Of a stretch of DNA of 10,277 nucleotides, positions 6,046-10,277 are shown one piece after another (the stretch's first letter is position 1; each line of letters opens with the position of its first letter). A program made the position numbers and the translations under genes. The DNA is taken from contig JACQQR010000110.1 of assembly GCA_016206875.1 (NCBI GenBank), forward strand, positions 1-10,277, written 5' to 3'. The notes under the pieces are model-generated. The model made no database searches. It saw only the letters and a program-made list of their open reading frames with translations, and was not told the DNA's origin. The DNA comes from Candidatus Omnitrophota bacterium. Its GTDB lineage: Bacteria > Omnitrophota > Omnitrophia > Omnitrophales > JACROU01.

Positions 6046-6136
6046 TGTCATGCCAGCGAAGGCTGGCATCTTGTTTTTGGATTTTGAGATTCCGGATCGC
6101 GTTCGGCCTTGCGGCCAAGTCTTGGCCGGAATGACA
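6046..6136. repeat. TGTCATGCC/GGAATGACA palindromic element between cysW and cysA
   Basis: The outer ends TGTCATGCC (6046-6054) and GGAATGACA (6128-6136) pair with one mismatch. Internal hairpins include ATGCCAGC (6050-6057) with GCTGGCAT (6062-6069) and GGCCAAG-T-CTTGGCC near 6113-6127. The 91-base element ends 18 bases before the cysA start and leaves the cysA frame open upstream. Confidence 0.8.
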
Positions 6137-6154
6137 AAGAAGAGGAGAATCATT

Positions 6155-7225
6155 ATGAGTATTGAAGTGCAAAACATCACAAAAATTTTCGGGGATTTTA
6201 CAGCGCTCAAAGACGTAAGTTTGCATATCCCCGCAGGAGAACTTACAGCGCTCTTAGGTCCTTCGGGTTCCGGAAAAACCACGCTGCTGCGCATTATTTC
6301 CGGTCTGGAAGTGCCGGATGCGGGCACGGTTTTTTTCCACGGCGAAGACATGAATGGTACGCATGCGCGCGACCGGAAAGTGGGTTTCGTGTTCCAGCAT
6401 TACGCGCTTTTCCGCCACATGAGCGTGTATGACAATGTGGCGTTTGGGCTCGAAGTGCTCCCGCGGAAAGTGAAGCCTCGAAAAAAAGAAATTCGCGAGA
6501 AAGTGCATCAATTATTAAGCCTGGTTCAGCTGGATCGCCTCGGGGGGCGTTTTCCCTCGCAGCTTTCAGGCGGCCAGCGCCAGCGTGTGGCCTTGGCCCG
6601 TGCGCTTGCCGTGGAGCCCAAAGTGCTTTTGCTCGACGAGCCGTTTGGTTCACTCGATGCGCGCGTGCGGCGCGAGCTTAGGCATTGGCTAAGAAAACTT
6701 CATGATGAGATTCATGTCACGAGCGTGTTTGTCACGCACGATCAGGAAGAAGCGTTGGAAGTAGCCGACCGCGTGGTGGTGATGAATGAAGGGCGGATTG
6801 AACAGGTAGGCACACCCGATGACGTGTATCATCATCCGGCCACGCCTTTTGTGTACAACTTTCTCGGCAATGTAAATTTATTTCATGCGCGCGTGGAAGG
6901 GGGCAAGGCTTATTTTGGCGATGCCGTTTTTGATTTGCCGCAGGGCCAAATGCAACACGATACTTCTTCGGCCATGATTTACGTGCGGCCGCATCTTTTA
7001 GATATCACTCGCGAATCTTCCGGGAAAAATGATTTAAAGGCCCGCATTATTTACATCAACATGGCCGGCCCCGTGGTGAAAATCGAGCTGTTAAGCGCCC
7101 GGCGCGATTCCATTCAAGTGGAAATCTCCCAAGAGCATTTTGAGCGTCTCCGCCTCAAAAAACACGAAGAAGTATACGTTCGTCCAAAAGAGCTGAAGGT
7201 ATTCACGCAAGATTATTCAATTTAA
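6155..7225 (+). CDS. cysA: Sulfate ABC transporter ATP-binding protein CysA
   Basis: The 356-residue ATPase powers sulfate import and docks on the EAA loops of CysT and CysW. Motifs in order: Walker [10 protein letters not shown] (35-43), Q-loop Q81 in [11 protein letters not shown], signature LSGGQ (137-141), Walker B VLLLDE (157-162), D-loop SLD (166-168) and switch H195 in VFVTHD. The [20 protein letters not shown] context and the roughly 120-residue C-terminal TOBE-like part match CysA. The frame is open back to ATG 6050, but that stretch is repeat DNA. ATG 6155 is chosen because GAGGAG (6142-6147) lies 7 bases upstream and family similarity starts at [12 protein letters not shown]. No terminator was seen after the gene. 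Confidence 0.95.
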   Translation: MSIEVQNITKIFGDFTALKDVSLHIPAGELTALLGPSGSGKTTLLRIISGLEVPDAGTVFFHGEDMNGTHARDRKVGFVFQHYALFRHMSVYDNVAFGLEVLPRKVKPRKKEIREKVHQLLSLVQLDRLGGRFPSQLSGGQRQRVALARALAVEPKVLLLDEPFGSLDARVRRELRHWLRKLHDEIHVTSVFVTHDQEEALEVADRVVVMNEGRIEQVGTPDDVYHHPATPFVYNFLGNVNLFHARVEGGKAYFGDAVFDLPQGQMQHDTSSAMIYVRPHLLDITRESSGKNDLKARIIYINMAGPVVKIELLSARRDSIQVEISQEHFERLRLKKHEEVYVRPKELKVFTQDYSI

Positions 7226-7308
7226 TCCCCCGCTTGCTTCGTTATAAATATCAGCTACACTTATTGTTAAATAGGGAGACTGTGCTTACTCACAAGTCCT
7301 TTTCTTAT

Positions 7309-10277
7309 ATGGATATTACAAACTTTAAAAAAGTTATCTCTTTGTCTTTGGTGCTGACTTTTGCTGGCACGCAGGAGCTGCCGGCGGCATTTACTCAAAC
7401 CCTCTTTCCTTCTTCCGTTTCAACTCAATCTCTGAATATCAATCAGCTTACGATTCCGGGAAATATCGCCTCACTTGAAGAGCGTTTTATGAGCACGAAA
7501 GGCACTGATGGAATTACCGTGATTGCCATTCAGGACGCGCACGGTATTTTCGATGCCCAACAAAATATTCGCGCGCTTATTCAGGAGCTTCAGGATAGTT
7601 ATGGTTTCGAGCTCATGGGCTTGGAAGGCGGCGAGGGGCGCGCCAATCACACACTGCTTCGCGCTTTTCCCGATCCGGAAATGAACCGGAAAGTGGCGGA
7701 AGAATATATGAGACGGGCCGAGCTTTCCGGCGGGGAAGCCGCTGCCATTTTAAATCCCAGGCCCGGCATTTTTTATGGCATCGAAAACCGCGAGCTTTAT
7801 TTTCAAAACCGAAATTCATTTTTGAGGGCTCTTGAGAAAAAAGATGCGAATTTGCACACATTGGATTTACTCCAAAAAAAAATGGACAAAACCCGCGATC
7901 AAATTTTCCCTCTCGAATTGCTCAAGTTTCACAAAGCCGAGCAAAAATATTTAACTGGCCGCATGGCGCTTTGGGAATATGTGGATATTTTGGGTGAGGA
8001 AGCGGGCAAGCAAGGGACTTTACTTGATGAAAAATATCCGAATATCGTGCGGCTTTTCCAAGCCATGGCCGCCGCGCGCAAACGTCCTGCCAAAACCGCC
8101 GAGGCCGCCAAGCAAGCCGAAGAGGCGCTCACCTCCCAAATCCAGGGACGGGTGCTGTTTGAGGAAATTAAGAATTTATCGGATGACATCATCGCTTCCT
8201 TGTCATTCCCGCGAAAGCGGGAATCCAGCGACTTTAAGCCGTTGAAAGACAAGTCACTGGATTCCCGCTGGAGTTTACCCTCGAGTGTTTTAATCGGGGG
8301 CGGGAATGACAGTATTCCTGTGTTGTTGGATCTTTATCGCCATCTGGAAATTCTCCGCAATCTTGCTAGCTTGAGCTCAACCCGCGACGACTGGGATTTT
8401 TATCTCGCGCACAAAAAAGATTTCGAGTTTGGCCAATTCCAAAATTTTCTGGCCGGGTATCAAGAGACTATCGATCTGGGCCTAGATCTGGAGCCCGCGG
8501 AAAATTTTTATGAGGATGCGGCCCGCCGCGACCAAGCGCTGTATGAAAATTTAATCGCGGCCATGAAAAAGGAAGGCAAAACACGCGCTGTCGTCGTGGC
8601 CGGGGGATTTCATACTTCAGGGCTTGGCCAAAGAATGAAGAAAGATGAAATTTCCTACGCCGTCTACACGCCCAAAATGGAACACATCGAGTCAGAAAAT
8701 TCCTACTACAAAGTAATGGAAGGCGACGTGTCCTGGAAGCGCACCAATCAATTCTCCATCCAAATCAATCTTCCAACAATGGGCCTTGAGCCCGACGCCG
8801 CAGAATTTTATGACGACTACGCTCGCCGCTACGCCCAAGCAACCGGCCAACCCTTATCCAACCCAAGGGAGCGTGCCACCGAGAACATTCTTCAAGCCTT
8901 AAAAGATGCTTTCACGGATACCCTTACCACTGAACTGAATCAACCAACAAAAGTTCTCCCAACTCAAGCCGCCTCGATCGGAACAAGCATCGATACACTC
9001 CCATTGCCTGTGACGATCATTGAAAAAATCAGAGTGGGTTTGGGAATTACTCGTGCGGAGGAATTATCAGAATTCAGCAAAGAAGACTTGCTGGTGAAAT
9101 GCGAATTTTCAAGCGGGCAGTGGAAAGAAATTCGCCGAGCGCTCAAGAAGAAAAAAATCATATTGAAGCCTTCACCAAAAAGATTAAACAAGCTGGGCGG
9201 CATTCATGCTTTGGAATTGGGGGGGCTTACACTGAGCGCTTTAAAGAGAAATAAAATTTATACGATTCGCGACATTACGGCGCTCAGCGCAGACCAACTT
9301 CGAATCAAATCGCGGATTGGGCCTGCTATGATTCAGGAAGTCCAAGATGCGCTTGCTCGCTGGAAGTTCAAACTGGTGCCGTCTTCTGAAGATTGGCGGC
9401 ATGCGGGGCCAAGTGGCACTGTAGTATCACAGGCCCGCTCGCTGGGCATCGAACGCTTGCCCGATGATCAAATTTTGGAATTTACTCCGGAGGAAATTGG
9501 GACGCTTTATTTGTCGCAGCCGGATTCGCAGCATGTTCCGCCGGAGCTTGAGTTTGTGTTGGGGGACGATGGCAAGTTGGTGTTGATTGTTGTGCAAGGC
9601 ACGGATATCAGAAATGTGTACCCGTTTTCTCCCGGCCAGTCTATGTTGATCGGTAGATCTGATATCGCGGAAGTGCTAATCCTACATTCGCACGTGTCCG
9701 CTGAGCATTTGCGTGTGGAGTGGACTGTTGATGGAAAAATAAAACTGTACACGCTTCATTCAAAGAATGGCACGTACCGCGCGAAAGCCAACGCCTCTTC
9801 GTTGGGAAGTACTGTTCCATCTCGAATCAGACGTCTCTTACTGGGGTTGGCCGCCGGAGGAGTGATGGCTTTTGTTTGCGGTGGCTGTGTGTCGTCTGTC
9901 CAACCCGCTCCCCAAAAACCCGAGCCACCCACCGCTCCCGTCAAAACACCAGCCACACATCTAATGGATGCGTTCATGCAAAGATTGTTTGTCTCGGATA
10001 GTTCGGAGGGTGCGTGGTTGGCATTTGAAGTGCTTGTTAAAGAGCATCCTGAAAAAGTTACGAAAGAGTTTATGTTGAAATTGATGGATACGATGAAAGG
10101 ATATCCAAATTTACGCCTCGCAGCAGGTAGCGCGTGGAGATTTATTGTGCAGAATCAGCCAGAGAAAGTTAATGAAATAATTGATTTAATTTTACTTAGA
10201 TTAGAAAATGAAGATTGGTTTACCAGAGATGCAGCTATTTACTCGCTTGATGTGATTGTTAGTGCTCAGGATAAAAT
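7309..10277 (+). CDS. Large multi-domain protein: ChaN/EreA-like, two alpha-CTD-like, FHA, HEAT-like (3' end outside window)
   Basis: One frame stays open for 989 codons to the edge, with no stop. A hydrophobic N-terminus (KKVISLSLVLTFAG) may be a signal peptide or anchor. Residues about 68-445 resemble the ChaN/EreA/Tiki-type fold: IAIQDAHG with H78, LEGGEG (105-110) and VVVAGGFHTSGL with H435. Residues 561-619 and 632-690 each resemble the RNA polymerase alpha C-terminal domain (helix-hairpin-helix). About 748-830 is an FHA domain (IGR 781-783, S797/H800, NGT 820-822). RIRR plus a hydrophobic stretch (841-860) and a Pro-rich linker follow, then HEAT-like helices (898-989). Residues 298-334 are read from an inserted palindrome. 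GTG 7282, with AGGGAG 3 bases upstream, is an alternative start. Domain calls are by eye; function unknown. Confidence 0.85.
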   Translation, partial: MDITNFKKVISLSLVLTFAGTQELPAAFTQTLFPSSVSTQSLNINQLTIPGNIASLEERFMSTKGTDGITVIAIQDAHGIFDAQQNIRALIQELQDSYGFELMGLEGGEGRANHTLLRAFPDPEMNRKVAEEYMRRAELSGGEAAAILNPRPGIFYGIENRELYFQNRNSFLRALEKKDANLHTLDLLQKKMDKTRDQIFPLELLKFHKAEQKYLTGRMALWEYVDILGEEAGKQGTLLDEKYPNIVRLFQAMAAARKRPAKTAEAAKQAEEALTSQIQGRVLFEEIKNLSDDIIASLSFPRKRESSDFKPLKDKSLDSRWSLPSSVLIGGGNDSIPVLLDLYRHLEILRNLASLSSTRDDWDFYLAHKKDFEFGQFQNFLAGYQETIDLGLDLEPAENFYEDAARRDQALYENLIAAMKKEGKTRAVVVAGGFHTSGLGQRMKKDEISYAVYTPKMEHIESENSYYKVMEGDVSWKRTNQFSIQINLPTMGLEPDAAEFYDDYARRYAQATGQPLSNPRERATENILQALKDAFTDTLTTELNQPTKVLPTQAASIGTSIDTLPLPVTIIEKIRVGLGITRAEELSEFSKEDLLVKCEFSSGQWKEIRRALKKKKIILKPSPKRLNKLGGIHALELGGLTLSALKRNKIYTIRDITALSADQLRIKSRIGPAMIQEVQDALARWKFKLVPSSEDWRHAGPSGTVVSQARSLGIERLPDDQILEFTPEEIGTLYLSQPDSQHVPPELEFVLGDDGKLVLIVVQGTDIRNVYPFSPGQSMLIGRSDIAEVLILHSHVSAEHLRVEWTVDGKIKLYTLHSKNGTYRAKANASSLGSTVPSRIRRLLLGLAAGGVMAFVCGGCVSSVQPAPQKPEPPTAPVKTPATHLMDAFMQRLFVSDSSEGAWLAFEVLVKEHPEKVTKEFMLKLMDTMKGYPNLRLAAGSAWRFIVQNQPEKVNEIIDLILLRLENEDWFTRDAAIYSLDVIVSAQDK
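8201..8311. repeat. TGTCATTCCCGC palindromic element inside the large reading frame
   Basis: The 12-base ends TGTCATTCCCGC (8201-8212) and GCGGGAATGACA (8300-8311) are perfect inverted repeats. A second internal pair is GCGGGAATCCAG (8217-8228) with CTGGATTCCCGC (8257-8268). ATTCCC-N8-GGGAAT (8205-8224) matches the published dRS3 repeat consensus of Neisseria. The element is 111 bases, exactly 37 codons, and has no stop in the coding frame. Confidence 0.9.

Noticed and set aside
6050..6154. N-terminal extension of CysA
   Set aside because: It lies in palindromic repeat DNA, whereas ATG 6155 has a GAGGAG motif and matches the family start.
6294..6653. Minus-strand frame of 119 codons opposite cysA
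   Set aside because: Arg/Ala-rich shadow of the ATPase core codons.
7226..7308. Terminator or promoter between cysA and the large ORF
   Set aside because: No hairpin with a T run and no correctly spaced -35/-10 pair could be found; only AGGGAG (7273-7278) stands out.

Overview
The window looks like bacterial chromosome from an uncultured, probably Gram-negative lineage. Signs are a periplasmic sulfate-binding protein with a Sec signal peptide, a full smpB/tmRNA pair, many palindromic intergenic repeats, and a very long multi-domain reading frame that runs off the right edge. The long tmRNA tag and the very large mosaic protein fit a PVC-related candidate phylum such as Omnitrophota. That assignment is an inference from style, since no taxonomic marker was compared.

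Layout. 1-211: non-coding or the tail of an unidentified gene, with a small hairpin. 212-841: a stand-alone PAS sensor protein. 870-920: a terminator that can serve both strands. 931-1017 (minus): tRNA-Leu(CAG). 1120-1602: SmpB. 1688-2092: tmRNA. 2111-2579: a HicA/HicB toxin-antitoxin pair starting 18 bases after the tmRNA CCA end. 2699-7225: a sulfur-uptake cluster made of an Rrf2 regulator with a promoter and a palindromic operator candidate, then the sulfate ABC transporter (sbp, cysT, cysW, cysA). 7309 to the edge: one open frame of at least 989 codons. It carries a ChaN/EreA-like domain, two domains resembling the RNA polymerase alpha C-terminal domain, an FHA domain, a hydrophobic segment with a lipobox-like end, and HEAT-like helices.

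How the genes work together. SmpB and tmRNA form the trans-translation pair that rescues stalled ribosomes. HicA is an mRNA interferase, so its position next to tmRNA is suggestive. The Rrf2 protein probably controls sbp-cysTWA in response to sulfur or cysteine status. Sbp captures sulfate, CysT and CysW form the channel, and CysA supplies ATP hydrolysis.

The most unusual structure is in the repeats. One family, built of 7-base units in two facing arms, fills three whole gaps (upstream of smpB, smpB/tmRNA, cysT/cysW). A second family has TGTCATTCC ends. It fills the cysW/cysA gap, and one copy sits inside the large reading frame, where it is exactly 111 bases (37 codons) and free of stops. 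The stop codons of smpB, cysT and cysW lie in or at the edge of these repeats.
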